From: Bacteroidia bacterium
GTDB lineage: Bacteria > Bacteroidota > Bacteroidia > J057
Reading direction: 5' to 3'
Length of the DNA: 64,000 nucleotides
Assembly: GCA_041391665.1 (NCBI GenBank)
Contig: JAWKNO010000001.1
Location: 868,001 to 932,000 of the forward strand
The number at the start of each line of letters is the position of its first letter. The stretch's first letter is position 1. The notes below the pieces were generated by a model that was not told the origin of the DNA, made no database searches, and saw only the letters and a program-made list of their open reading frames with translations. Below are positions 41,868-49,403 of the stretch, in pieces. The position numbers and the translations under genes were made by a program.

Positions 41868-42502
41868 CGTTCGTATTTTATGTACATCATGGCGCCATAC
41901 ACGATGTGAAGTACGCCAAAACCTATTACCCAGAAAAATATCCCATACCCGATAAAACTTGCCGAAATCAGCCCCAGGACAATTTCGCTGATACCGAGAT
42001 AGCGGATTTCGCGGTAGGTGTATTTACCCGCATTGAGCAGGGCCATACCGTAAAATACCAGCGTCGCCGGTGCTACCAGGCCTGCAAAACCATACCAGGC
42101 AAGCTGGACACAGAAGACCGCACCCGCAGCCAGCGGAATAAAAAGATTGATCATCATCCGGCTGGACGATTTTGTCCAAATCTTTTTCCCTTGTTTACGG
42201 GCATTTCTGACTGTAAAGAACGTCGCTACTCCGATCGCGCAGACGAGTATAAGCAGGGCAATGCCTACAAGCGTAAAGAGTTGCTCGACTGTGGTGAGAT
42301 AGGGTTTGCCGCGGATCAAGCGCACGATATTCTGGTACATATCGTGTCCGTGGAGGTAATGATAGGTTCCGGCTGCGCCTATCAGGGCCACGACCCCTGC
42401 GCCTACCCCCGAAAGCCCGCTCAGCGACATAAAGCGGCTGGACTCTTCCATGAGGTTGCGGATTTCAGAAATGTCTTTTAGTCTGTCTTTATATTCGTTC
42501 AT
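41864..42502 (-). CDS. Polytopic membrane protein paired with the winged-helix regulator
   Basis: A 212-residue protein with about six spans arranged in pairs (SLSGLSGVGAGVVALIGAAG, LFTLVGIALLILVCAIGVAT, LFIPLAAGAVFCVQLAWYGF, EIVLGLISASFIGYGIFFWV). The N-terminal 28 residues are charged and cytoplasmic. Function is unknown; the four-base overlap with the regulator gene indicates one transcription unit. Confidence 0.78.
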   Translation of the reverse strand: MNEYKDRLKDISEIRNLMEESSRFMSLSGLSGVGAGVVALIGAAGTYHYLHGHDMYQNIVRLIRGKPYLTTVEQLFTLVGIALLILVCAIGVATFFTVRNARKQGKKIWTKSSSRMMINLFIPLAAGAVFCVQLAWYGFAGLVAPATLVFYGMALLNAGKYTYREIRYLGISEIVLGLISASFIGYGIFFWVIGFGVLHIVYGAMMYIKYER

Positions 42503-42605
42503 CCCAAAGCACTTTGCTGTACAAAGCTAATAAACGGAAACGAAACGAGAAAGTTTGGCTGGGAGTAAATCAAAAATCACTAACTTTCGGCAAAATAAAA
42601 ACACA

Positions 42606-43166
42606 ATGAGCACCAAAAAAATCATACTATTTTCCCTGTTGGGCATTGTCCTGATTTTTGCAGGATATGTAGTCTATATAATGGCCACCACCAAAAGTCA
42701 TAGTCCGGCGGGCAGCGCCAATATTTCCCAAAACGGGCTGGACGTATCAGTCAGCTATTACCGTCCCTACAAAAAAGGCCGCGTGGTATTTGGCACTGAG
42801 GCCGGCAAAGCATTGCAGCCATATGGCAAATACTGGAGGCTGGGCGCCAATGAAGCCACAGAAATTGAATTTAGCAAAGCAGTGACCTTTGGCGGATCGC
42901 CGGTAGCAGCGGGGCGATATGTCATGTATGCCGTTCCCGGCGAAAGCGTCTGGACTTTCGGCCTCAACACCGAACTGGGTCGCTGGGGTTATGCCGAAGT
43001 GGATCACGGAAAAGACGTATTGACGGTAGAAGTTCCCGCCGCAGCCGCCCTCTCCGAGCCGGTGGAGCAGCTCACCCTGGACTTTACAGGACAGGACTCC
43101 GTCATTTTCCTCAACATGAAGTGGGATCAGACCCATGTGGCTGTGCCGATTATGGCGGGGGAGTAG
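42606..43166 (+). CDS. DUF2911 domain protein, membrane anchored
   Basis: A 186-residue protein with one N-terminal membrane span (ILFSLLGIVLIFAGYVVYIM) and an outside DUF2911 domain (GLDVSVSYYRPYKKGRVVFG, YGKYWRLGANEATEI, PVAAGRYVMYAVPGES, FLNMKWDQTHVAVPI). Start chosen at 42606 because an upstream in-frame codon at 42555 adds 17 residues unlike the family. TAACTTTC (42581-42588) may be its -7 box. The role of DUF2911 is unknown. Confidence 0.85.
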   Translation: MSTKKIILFSLLGIVLIFAGYVVYIMATTKSHSPAGSANISQNGLDVSVSYYRPYKKGRVVFGTEAGKALQPYGKYWRLGANEATEIEFSKAVTFGGSPVAAGRYVMYAVPGESVWTFGLNTELGRWGYAEVDHGKDVLTVEVPAAAALSEPVEQLTLDFTGQDSVIFLNMKWDQTHVAVPIMAGE

Positions 43167-43198
43167 ATTTTTTGAGAGAATTTTCGTATATTTTGAAT

Positions 43199-43423
43199 AT
43201 GTCAGATATACTTAAACAAATAGACACCTTAAGTCCGTCCGAAAGATGGGGGCTCGTTTATTACCTTTTGCAGACACTGAGAGAAGAAAAGGAAGATACG
43301 GCTCCCGTTCCTGACTGGCAGATCGATATAGCGATTAGCCGTGCCAAAGATATTGACTCTGGAAAGTCCAGGACTTTGACGAAGGAAGAGTTTTGGAAAA
43401 AACTGAATAAAAGGGCCGGTTGA
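43199..43423 (+). CDS. Addiction-module antitoxin-like protein, orphan
   Basis: A 74-residue protein (ILKQIDTLSPSERWGLVYYL, LTKEEFWKKLNKR) resembling the small addiction-module component proteins that precede RelE-type toxins. The following 200 bases contain no toxin frame, so the partner is missing. The start at 43199 lies just after TATATTTTG. Confidence 0.55.
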   Translation: MSDILKQIDTLSPSERWGLVYYLLQTLREEKEDTAPVPDWQIDIAISRAKDIDSGKSRTLTKEEFWKKLNKRAG

Positions 43424-43460
43424 GTAAGGGTTACAGGATATGTTTTTCCGGAAAATAGGT

Positions 43461-43500
43461 TTAACCACAAAGGACACGGGGGACGCACGAAGTACACGAA
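43461..43500 (+). repeat. Intergenic GGACAC/ACGAAG-type repeat
   Basis: ACCACAAAGGACACGGGGGA followed by CGCACGAAGTACACGAAG. This resembles a dispersed intergenic phrase made of CACAAAGG and CACGAAG units that I recall from other bacterial genomes. Copy number cannot be judged from one window. It fills the gap between the orphan antitoxin and the second ROCO gene, which otherwise shows nothing. Confidence 0.35.
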
Positions 43501-43627
43501 GGGGGATATAATCTATAATTGAATTTATTTCCAATCCACTCATTCCCCGTTGCCAATTCCGGTTATTTCAGCTATTTTGTACCGGAGGTATGGCATAACG
43601 TGCCTCGCTGTAACGTTACCCCGATTT

Positions 43628-46480
43628 ATGATCACCAGCTGGCTGTATTACAACAAAAAAAACCTCACCAACGATGACCTGCTCAACATTTGGGGAGAAG
43701 CCCACCATGAAAAGGTGGAGTTTCTCGACATCAGCGGCAATGCCTTCAGCGGAACGGTTCAGTTTCCCCACCCCCTGCCTGATCTTAAAGTGCTGGAGAT
43801 GAGCGGGAATACTGCGGAGATTGAGGCGTTGGTTTTTCCATCTTTTATTTTCCCCAACCTTCAGCATCTATACCTGCAAAACAGCCAGATTAAAAACTTA
43901 CGCATAGGAAGCGACTTCGAAAAGCTGGAGTACCTGTACCTCTACGGAAACCCGATTGAAAATATCCCGAAAGAAATTTTTGATAAGGAAAGAGAAAATG
44001 TGGCGGAGCCGGTGAGGGATTATTTCCGTGCAATGCTTCAGGGAGAGGTAATCAATACGGAAGCTAAAATCGTATTTATCGGAAACGGAGAGGCGGGAAA
44101 AACGACGCTATCTCACCAATTTCGGAAAAAGGAATTTATTTACATTCCTCCGGAAGAACGCACACACGGCATTCTGATTGAACCGTGGGAGGTAAAAGAA
44201 AAACAATTTCCTCAGTCGCTTAAAGATAAAATCGGCGCAAAAAGCGTTGGCATGAAAATGCGGAATGGCTGGCAAATCATCGGAAGAATTGAAAAAATAA
44301 ATCTATATATCTGGGATTTTGGCGGACAGGAGTATTACCACGCCACACACCGGCTGTTTCTCAATAGCAATGTATTGTATCTCCTTGTCTGGGATGAAAA
44401 TACCGAACACCAGGAGCACGACAAAGGCATTCACCCCCGCGATTATTGGAAACGAAATATCAACCACTACGCCCCGGAAAATACAACGTTGGTGATTCAG
44501 AATAAGGCGACAGAGCGAGCCGTTATGGATTCGTCAAGGCTTGTGTTTAAAGTAGGTTTTCGCAATAAAAATGATGAGCGAAGCATCTCTCAATACAACC
44601 TGGATGTAGAATCTCTCGAAGAAGCGATTCTTGAACAATTAGCAAACTTACCGCATCTGGGAACCCCTTTTCCCAGCGTATATGACGATATTCGGACTGC
44701 TTTACGGAAAGAAAAAAAAGGCTATCTGCTGTACCGCGATTATCTGAAGTTTTGTCGGGACAACGATAACAGCACAGATAATATCATGCAGGAAAATAGT
44801 CAGATAGAGACACTGACAAAATTTCTTCACGAAACCGGTGTGATTATCTGCTATCGTTACGAAAAAGATTGTCCGGCTACCCTCAAAAACTACGTTTTTA
44901 CAAATCCTGCGTGGGTGACAGATACCATTTACAAAATTCTGGATAAAGAAAATGTCCTTAAAAAAGATGGAGAATTTGACGAAAAACATGTGGAGGACGT
45001 CGTACTCAGCCTGGAAACCAGCCTCAATTTCAACGAGTGGATTGACCTGATGAAGCGGTTTGAGCTAATATTCGAAATCAAAAAAGACAACGAGCCCCGA
45101 TTTATCGCACCGCAATACCTGCCGATGAATTGCAAAGAGCCGGAAAGAGAAAAATCTGCGGCCTCACTACCCCTGGTATTCAGTCTGCATTACCCCGACT
45201 TTATGCCCAAAAGCAATTTTCTTCGGTTTATCAGCAAGTATGGGTCTGCAAGTGAAAACTATTGGTACTGGAAAAAAGGCATGATTTTTCAGCACAACGG
45301 AAAAAATGTCTATGCTTCGTGCGATTATGAAAACCGCCTGATTTCCATCCGCATGGAAAAAGCCGATATGCCATTTGCATCTTCATTATTCACCACCCTG
45401 TATGAGATTGATAAAACGGAAAGCCTGGAAGTATCAGTAAATAGGATAGATTTTGTGCCGTATAAAATGCTAGAGGAGTACCGGCAAAATGGAGCCTCAA
45501 TTTGCATATACAAAAGTAAAACATTCCATGTCCGAGACTTTGGCTTTTTAACCTGGGATGCGTTTGATGAAAAAGAAATCAGGAATATGGATCATAAAGC
45601 GTATATCGAAAAACTCATTGCTGAAGGGAATACCCGAGCGGCAATAGAACAGCTTCTGGAGGGCTCAAAAGCCGCCCAGAGTGACATTTACCGTGAAATG
45701 ATTCTTCTTTCAGCCCGGTATTATAGTATTGAGCAGGAAAAGGAAGAAACTACAATTACTGATGAAAACTACAGAGTCGAAAAAGCCCGAATTGTAAAAT
45801 CTTTGGTTGATAAAGTGGGCAAATACAAACCCTCCCCAGGTTTTATTTTTTCGCCTATTGTCCAACCGGTTTCAGACGAAAAGGCAGACATTCCGGTATT
45901 TTTTGTTACAGAAATGAAGAAGCAGTTTGAAGATGAATACCGTAAAATGCACCGATTTGAAAAGTTGCTAAGTAGCATGAAGGAGAAGGATTTACGGACA
46001 GAATATGAAGAAGAAATTGAATTATGCGATGAAAATATCACACGTATTGAGAAACGATATTTGAAAAAAATAAAAGACCGGCAGCCACAAATACCTGAAG
46101 CGGATATCAGAAAGATGATAGACGAACTCAGAGAAGATATATCCCATCGCTTCAACCAGATCGACGATAAACTAACCGGTATCCTTCTTGCAATTGAAAA
46201 CAGTATTGATGAAAATGCTATTGAATCCGATTTGGAAGAAAAACAAAAAGCCGAAGAACTGCTTCAGGAAATATTAAACAAGCTGGAAACCCATCCGCCT
46301 CAGGATAATTCTGTAGCAGAGAAACTGAAAGGCGATATCAGCACCGGGGCAAAACTCAAACTTGCCATTCCCCTGATCCCGGGGATTCTGCAATATGAAA
46401 GTGATTTATTATCCTTTTCAACCAAAGAATCTATTAAATCTTGGAAAGACTTGTGGAAGATTTTTGTGAAAAAACAGTAA
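43628..46480 (+). CDS. ROCO GTPase with EAD11 and C-terminal coiled coil (second cassette)
   Basis: A 950-residue protein, starting at the ATG at 43628 because the upstream TTG reading adds unrelated residues. Leucine-rich repeats (about 28-115: VEFLDISGN, LKVLEMSGN, LQHLYLQNS, LEYLYLYGNPI) precede a Roc domain with P-loop GNGEAGKTT (152-160), DFGGQ (230-234) and NKATE (292-296) at G4, where the usual Asp is lost. COR spans about 350-645. EAD11-like residues 656-730 (AYIEKLIAEGNTRAAIEQLL ... LSARYYSIEQEKEE ... RIVKSLVDKV). Then a coiled coil (765-820) and a tail with LKLAIPLIPGILQYE. No ATPase domain, unlike the ROCO at 9405. Two FGE-type genes follow after six bases. Confidence 0.87.
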   Translation: MITSWLYYNKKNLTNDDLLNIWGEAHHEKVEFLDISGNAFSGTVQFPHPLPDLKVLEMSGNTAEIEALVFPSFIFPNLQHLYLQNSQIKNLRIGSDFEKLEYLYLYGNPIENIPKEIFDKERENVAEPVRDYFRAMLQGEVINTEAKIVFIGNGEAGKTTLSHQFRKKEFIYIPPEERTHGILIEPWEVKEKQFPQSLKDKIGAKSVGMKMRNGWQIIGRIEKINLYIWDFGGQEYYHATHRLFLNSNVLYLLVWDENTEHQEHDKGIHPRDYWKRNINHYAPENTTLVIQNKATERAVMDSSRLVFKVGFRNKNDERSISQYNLDVESLEEAILEQLANLPHLGTPFPSVYDDIRTALRKEKKGYLLYRDYLKFCRDNDNSTDNIMQENSQIETLTKFLHETGVIICYRYEKDCPATLKNYVFTNPAWVTDTIYKILDKENVLKKDGEFDEKHVEDVVLSLETSLNFNEWIDLMKRFELIFEIKKDNEPRFIAPQYLPMNCKEPEREKSAASLPLVFSLHYPDFMPKSNFLRFISKYGSASENYWYWKKGMIFQHNGKNVYASCDYENRLISIRMEKADMPFASSLFTTLYEIDKTESLEVSVNRIDFVPYKMLEEYRQNGASICIYKSKTFHVRDFGFLTWDAFDEKEIRNMDHKAYIEKLIAEGNTRAAIEQLLEGSKAAQSDIYREMILLSARYYSIEQEKEETTITDENYRVEKARIVKSLVDKVGKYKPSPGFIFSPIVQPVSDEKADIPVFFVTEMKKQFEDEYRKMHRFEKLLSSMKEKDLRTEYEEEIELCDENITRIEKRYLKKIKDRQPQIPEADIRKMIDELREDISHRFNQIDDKLTGILLAIENSIDENAIESDLEEKQKAEELLQEILNKLETHPPQDNSVAEKLKGDISTGAKLKLAIPLIPGILQYESDLLSFSTKESIKSWKDLWKIFVKKQ

Positions 46481-46486
46481 CCCACC

Positions 46487-47251
46487 ATGCTCCTCAAAAT
46501 CACCCCACCCGCAACTTTGGATTTTGATATCAATGGCTTCACTCTCGAAATGATCGAAGTCCAGGGAGGGAGTTTTATGATGGGGGGAGATGAATATGAT
46601 CGGGAAAAACCTATCCATAAGGTAACTCTTGACTCTTTTCTTATCGGCAAATACCCTGTCACCCAGGCTCTTTGGTCTGCCCTTATGCCGAAAAATCCTT
46701 CTGAGTTTAAAGGCCCAAACCGCCCGGTGGAGCAGGTAACCTGGCTTGATGCGGCGAAGTTTTGTAATGTGCTGAGCAAAAATCAAGGGTTAAAGGAAGT
46801 TTATGAGTTTAATGGTGAAGTTGAGGTATTAATCAATTATGAGTCTAACGGTTTCCGCTTACCAACGGAGGCCGAATGGGAATGTGCAGCAAAAGGTGGA
46901 GTTGTTGACGGAGGTAAATATTATTATGCTGGGAGCAATGATTTGAATTTTGTCAGTTGGCATGAGTCCAACTGCCATGAACAATCACAGCCAGTTGGAC
47001 TTAAAATGCCCAATCAGTTAGGAATCTATGATATGAGTGGGAATGTATGGGAATGGTGTAATGATTGGTACATGGATTATACAGAAAAAGAAGAAGAAAA
47101 TCCTATTGGCTCAAATATCAAAACAGAAAGAGTTAGACGAGGGGGTAGTTGGAGATTTGATTACAGAGGGTGTAGGGTTGCCTATCGACGTAGCAAACCA
47201 GTAGAGTTTCTTGATGATGACCTCGGCTTCCGCCTCGTCTTAAAGCGTTAG
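46487..47251 (+). CDS. FGE-sulfatase (SUMF1-like) domain protein
   Basis: A 254-residue FGE-fold protein: MIEVQGGSFMMGGDEYD, KYPVTQALWSALMPKNPSEF, GFRLPTEAEWECAAKGG, GIYDMSGNVWEWCNDWY, RRGGSWRFD and GFRLVLKR. Active-site cysteines of sulfatase-modifying enzymes are not in the expected place. It begins six bases after the ROCO stop, so it belongs to that operon. The first ~130 bases are closely similar to those of the gene at 47702, which indicates duplication. Its 3' region is less adenine-poor (24 of 100 in 47131-47230) than in the other two FGE genes. Confidence 0.85.
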   Translation: MLLKITPPATLDFDINGFTLEMIEVQGGSFMMGGDEYDREKPIHKVTLDSFLIGKYPVTQALWSALMPKNPSEFKGPNRPVEQVTWLDAAKFCNVLSKNQGLKEVYEFNGEVEVLINYESNGFRLPTEAEWECAAKGGVVDGGKYYYAGSNDLNFVSWHESNCHEQSQPVGLKMPNQLGIYDMSGNVWEWCNDWYMDYTEKEEENPIGSNIKTERVRRGGSWRFDYRGCRVAYRRSKPVEFLDDDLGFRLVLKR

Positions 47252-47281
47252 CCAAACCTTGCCAAAAGGCATAGAATTGCC

Positions 47282-47289
47282 TATCTTTA
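47282..47289 (+). promoter_or_regulatory. Predicted -7 box upstream of the 75-residue gene
   Basis: TATCTTTA followed by AC, the same decamer as at 4131-4140, 14 bases before the ATG at 47304. This suggests the small gene can be expressed separately from the FGE genes. Confidence 0.35.
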
Positions 47290-47303
47290 ACCAAAAAACC
47301 ACA

Positions 47304-47531
47304 ATGACCGAAGCCGAATTAAAACTTACCCTTTTCCGGTGGATAGATCAATTTTCGGGCGATAGCCTGAGAAGGTTGTTCAAACTCGTGGGGAAAAGCC
47401 TGAAAAAGGAGGTGGATGAACCGCTCTCTTTAGTAGAGGAAATGCAGGCGGGATACGCTGCGATGGCAGCCGACAAAAAGCGCGAAGAAGAAGCGATTGA
47501 GTGGATGGAAGGGGTGCTTAGTAAATGTTAA
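47304..47531 (+). CDS. Small helical protein, hypothetical
   Basis: A 75-residue protein (MTEAELKLTLFRWIDQFSGD, LRRLFKLVGKSLKKE, LVEEMQAGYAAMAADKKREE) of amphipathic helices. Small proteins of this shape occur as antitoxins of RelE/ParE pairs, but no toxin follows. Start at 47304 follows a promoter-like box; a TTG at 47259 is the longer, less likely reading. It separates the two FGE-type genes. Confidence 0.55.
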   Translation: MTEAELKLTLFRWIDQFSGDSLRRLFKLVGKSLKKEVDEPLSLVEEMQAGYAAMAADKKREEEAIEWMEGVLSKC

Positions 47532-47546
47532 TCCATTGGTTGCTGT

Positions 47547-47568
47547 TACTTCTCCAACCGGAGAAGTA
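47547..47568. terminator. Hairpin after the 75-residue gene
   Basis: TACTTCTCC and GGAGAAGTA pair perfectly over nine bases around the loop AACC, 15 bases after the stop at 47531. No uninterrupted T-run follows, so it may be a weak terminator or mRNA-stabilising structure. Confidence 0.45.
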
Positions 47569-47582
47569 GTATTTTCTGACGG

Positions 47583-47618
47583 GAACCGTCATTCCGACGA
47601 GCGATAGCGAGGAGGAAC
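47583..47618. repeat. Dispersed intergenic repeat (GAGCGATAGCGAGGAGGAA type)
   Basis: CGTCATTCCGACGAGCGATA then GCGAGGAGGAACC, a phrase I recall as widely scattered between genes in Bacteroidota and other genomes. Only one copy is in the window. The rest of 47532-47701 shows no gene. Confidence 0.4.
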
Positions 47619-47701
47619 CTATGAAGGTGATATCCGTCGGATAACAAGATTTCAAAACAGCTTAACTAAGACTTCATCGTTTTTAAAATTCTTCTCCCTC
47701 T

Positions 47702-48439
47702 ATGCTCCTCAAAATCACCCCACCCAAAACCATAAACTTCCATGTCAATAACCTCACCCTCGAAATGATCGAAGTCCCGGGTGGCAGTTTTATGATGGGG
47801 GAAAATTACGAAGTAACTCTTTCTCCCTACCACATCGGCAAATACCCTGTCACCCAGGCGCTTTGGTCTGCCCTTATGCCTAAAAATCCTTCCTGGTTTA
47901 AAGGCCCAAACCGCCCGGTGGAAAATGTAAGCTGGTTTGATGCGGCGAAGTTTTGCAATGCGCTGAGCAAAAACCAAGGATTGGAGGAAGTTTACGCTTT
48001 CCGAAGGGAAGAAGTGACGGCCAACCACAAAGTCAAAGGTTTCCGCCTGCCTACCGAAGCCCAGTGGGAATATGCCGCACGGGGAGGCACACATCATATC
48101 GACAACTATGAATACTCTGGAGAAAAAAACCTTCACGCGGTGGGTTGGTACAGGGACAACAGCCACAACCAGACCCAACCCATCGGGTTGAAAGACCCCA
48201 ATCAACTGGGCATTTACGACATGAGCGGAAATGTATGGGAGTGGTGTGGGGATTGGTATGGCAATTATCCGGAATCGGTGCAGCAAGACCCGCCCGGCCC
48301 CTTGAAAGGCTCGAACCGTGTTTTGCGCGGCGGTAGTTGGTACGGCGATTCGGGGTCTTGCCGCGTGACTCATCGCTACCGCATCATGCCGGAGTATCGC
48401 CACGACATCGTTGGTTTTCGTGTGGCTCGTCAGTTCTAA
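47702..48439 (+). CDS. FGE-sulfatase (SUMF1-like) domain protein with variable C terminus
   Basis: A 245-residue FGE-fold protein: MIEVPGGSFMMGENYE, HIGKYPVTQALWSALMPKNP, VSWFDAAKFCNALSKNQGLE, GFRLPTEAQWEYAARGG, GIYDMSGNVWEWCGDWYG, RVLRGGSWYGD and VGFRVARQF. Related to the gene at 46487, with nearly the same first 130 bases. No catalytic cysteine pair. The 3' end (48341-48420) is adenine-poor and encodes the positions that vary in DGR-diversified lectins. Confidence 0.85.
   Translation: MLLKITPPKTINFHVNNLTLEMIEVPGGSFMMGENYEVTLSPYHIGKYPVTQALWSALMPKNPSWFKGPNRPVENVSWFDAAKFCNALSKNQGLEEVYAFRREEVTANHKVKGFRLPTEAQWEYAARGGTHHIDNYEYSGEKNLHAVGWYRDNSHNQTQPIGLKDPNQLGIYDMSGNVWEWCGDWYGNYPESVQQDPPGPLKGSNRVLRGGSWYGDSGSCRVTHRYRIMPEYRHDIVGFRVARQF
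48341..48420 (+). other. Candidate hypervariable 3' region of the FGE gene
   Basis: Only 13 of 100 coding-strand bases in 48321-48420 are A, against 33 of 100 in 47941-48040. Between RGGSW and GFRV most codons at the exposed positions end in C or T (TAC GGC GAT, TAC CGC ATC, CAC GAC ATC GTT), as expected for AAC/AAT codons altered at A. No template repeat or reverse transcriptase is seen in the window; hypothesis only. Confidence 0.35.
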
Positions 48440-48496
48440 CTGCCTGTCCGGCGTTGTTATGAGCTAAAGAAGAGCAGGAAAAAAAGAAGGGAAAAA

Positions 48497-48574
48497 ATCT
48501 TTTTGGCTCAGTCAGCCCGGCAGGCAGGCGCGGGAAGCGCCGTCCGCCTGCCGGGCTGACTGAGCCAAAAAGAT
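48497..48574. repeat. Long perfect inverted repeat, 29-bp arms
   Basis: Arms 48497-48525 and 48546-48574 pair over 29 bases without mismatch (core GGCTCAGTCAGCCCGGCAGG). The 20-base loop contains its own 5-bp stem (GGCGC-GGGAA-GCGCC at 48527-48541). It starts 57 bases after the second-cassette FGE gene. It could be a REP/BIME-like element or a strong terminator flanked by T/A tracts. Confidence 0.75.
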
Positions 48575-48582
48575 CGGGGTTT

Positions 48583-48617
48583 GGGGTCTCGGATTCCCGC
48601 AAGGAATCTGAGACCCC
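48583..48617. repeat. Second inverted repeat, 15-bp arms
   Basis: GGGGTCTCGGATTCC (48583-48597) pairs with GGAATCTGAGACCCC (48603-48617) with one G-T position, around the loop CGCAA. It lies eight bases after the 29-bp inverted repeat. The remainder of 48618-48688 holds no gene. Confidence 0.6.
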
Positions 48618-48688
48618 ATAGGAGAAGCTTTAGAATGGGGGACGGTAGCCCCAATTTTTTATAAAACCTTATGCCATTGACACACCTT

Positions 48689-48859
48689 CTACACATCCGA
48701 AATATGTGTTTCGAAATCCATTTTTTGATGGAGAATACGGATGATTTCTACTATGTCATTCTTTACTCTGTAGAAAATGATATGCTTGCCAAAGGCGTAA
48801 GACCGACATTCATTCAATAAGTCCTTTCGATTTCGGCTTATGGGATGATAAGGGTCAGT
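48689..48859 (-). pseudogene. Truncated parE toxin (C-terminal part only)
   Basis: Overlapping the end of parD, a minus-strand frame of 56 codons reads HPISRNRKDLLNECRSY, KHIIFYRVKNDIVEIIRILH, QKMDF and ends at a TAG. This is the C-terminal half of a ParE/RelE-fold toxin, with the usual YRV/IIRILH strands. The first ~40 codons are missing and there is no ATG: the frame upstream meets a stop within a few codons inside the parD end. The toxin is therefore dead while its antitoxin is intact. Confidence 0.8.
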
Positions 48860-49103
48860 AATTTTTTAAAACTCTTTCGGCAATCTGGCTTACCGTAAAC
48901 TCACTCGATTCTCCACGATCGAGTGATTCTACCCCGGAGATTAACTCTTTTTTTAGCAATTCGATTTTGAGTTTTTTCAATTGATCCTGTTCTTCCATAA
49001 GACGAAGCGCCTCTCGTATAACTTCGCTGGCATTGTTGTACAGCCCCGATGAGACTTTAGCCTGAACAAGTGCCTCTAATGTGGGTGTCAGAGATATATT
49101 CAT
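48855..49103 (-). CDS. ParD-type ribbon-helix-helix antitoxin
   Basis: An 82-residue ParD-family protein: N-terminal ribbon MNISLTPTLEALVQAKV, helices SGLYNNASEVIREALRLMEE, then a charged toxin-binding tail. A near-perfect 27-bp palindrome upstream (49124-49150) is the likely operator. Its toxin partner downstream is reduced to a C-terminal fragment, so it is now an orphan that may still act as a repressor or neutralise related ParE toxins. Confidence 0.88.
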   Translation of the reverse strand: MNISLTPTLEALVQAKVSSGLYNNASEVIREALRLMEEQDQLKKLKIELLKKELISGVESLDRGESSEFTVSQIAERVLKNY

Positions 49104-49123
49104 TGCATATTTTTACTGTAAAT

Positions 49124-49150
49124 ATAACGAAGATTGACAATCTTTGTTAT
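49124..49150. promoter_or_regulatory. Palindromic operator upstream of parD
   Basis: ATAACGAAGATTG and CAATCTTTGTTAT form a 13-base inverted repeat around a single A, with one mismatch (12/13 paired), 20 bases before the parD start. ParD dimers bind such sites to autoregulate. TATATTTA on the minus strand nearby may be the -7 box. Confidence 0.6.
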
Positions 49151-49189
49151 GTGATTTGTAATTAATATCAGCATCACACGCTTTTTCTC

Positions 49190-49256
49190 TTACCCCTTCA
49201 ACCCCACCCACACACTCCGTACGATCGCGATGCCCACCAACGGTAAACTCGCCGGG
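49190..49256 (-). repeat. Displaced copy of the DUF4105 gene 3' end (left bound of the TA islet)
   Basis: On the minus strand it encodes PASLPLVGIAIVRSVWVGLK then G and stop, against PASLPLMAIAIV and the same ending in the intact gene at 50169-50235. Of 8 differences in 67 bases, six are synonymous (including TAA for TGA). It is thus the 3' end of a diverged DUF4105 allele and has not decayed at random. The following 147 bases to 49403 hold nothing recognisable. Confidence 0.8.
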
Positions 49257-49403
49257 GTATCGGGTCAGTTATCTCGGCCCGCCTCGCTTTGTCCTCCCCA
49301 GTTTAGGGCAGGAATGGGAAATTACAAATGCCAAATCGGAGATGTCACTCAGGATGCTAAATTGAATGTGTTTCACATCAAGGCGCCTGAAAACGCTTTA
49401 AAT

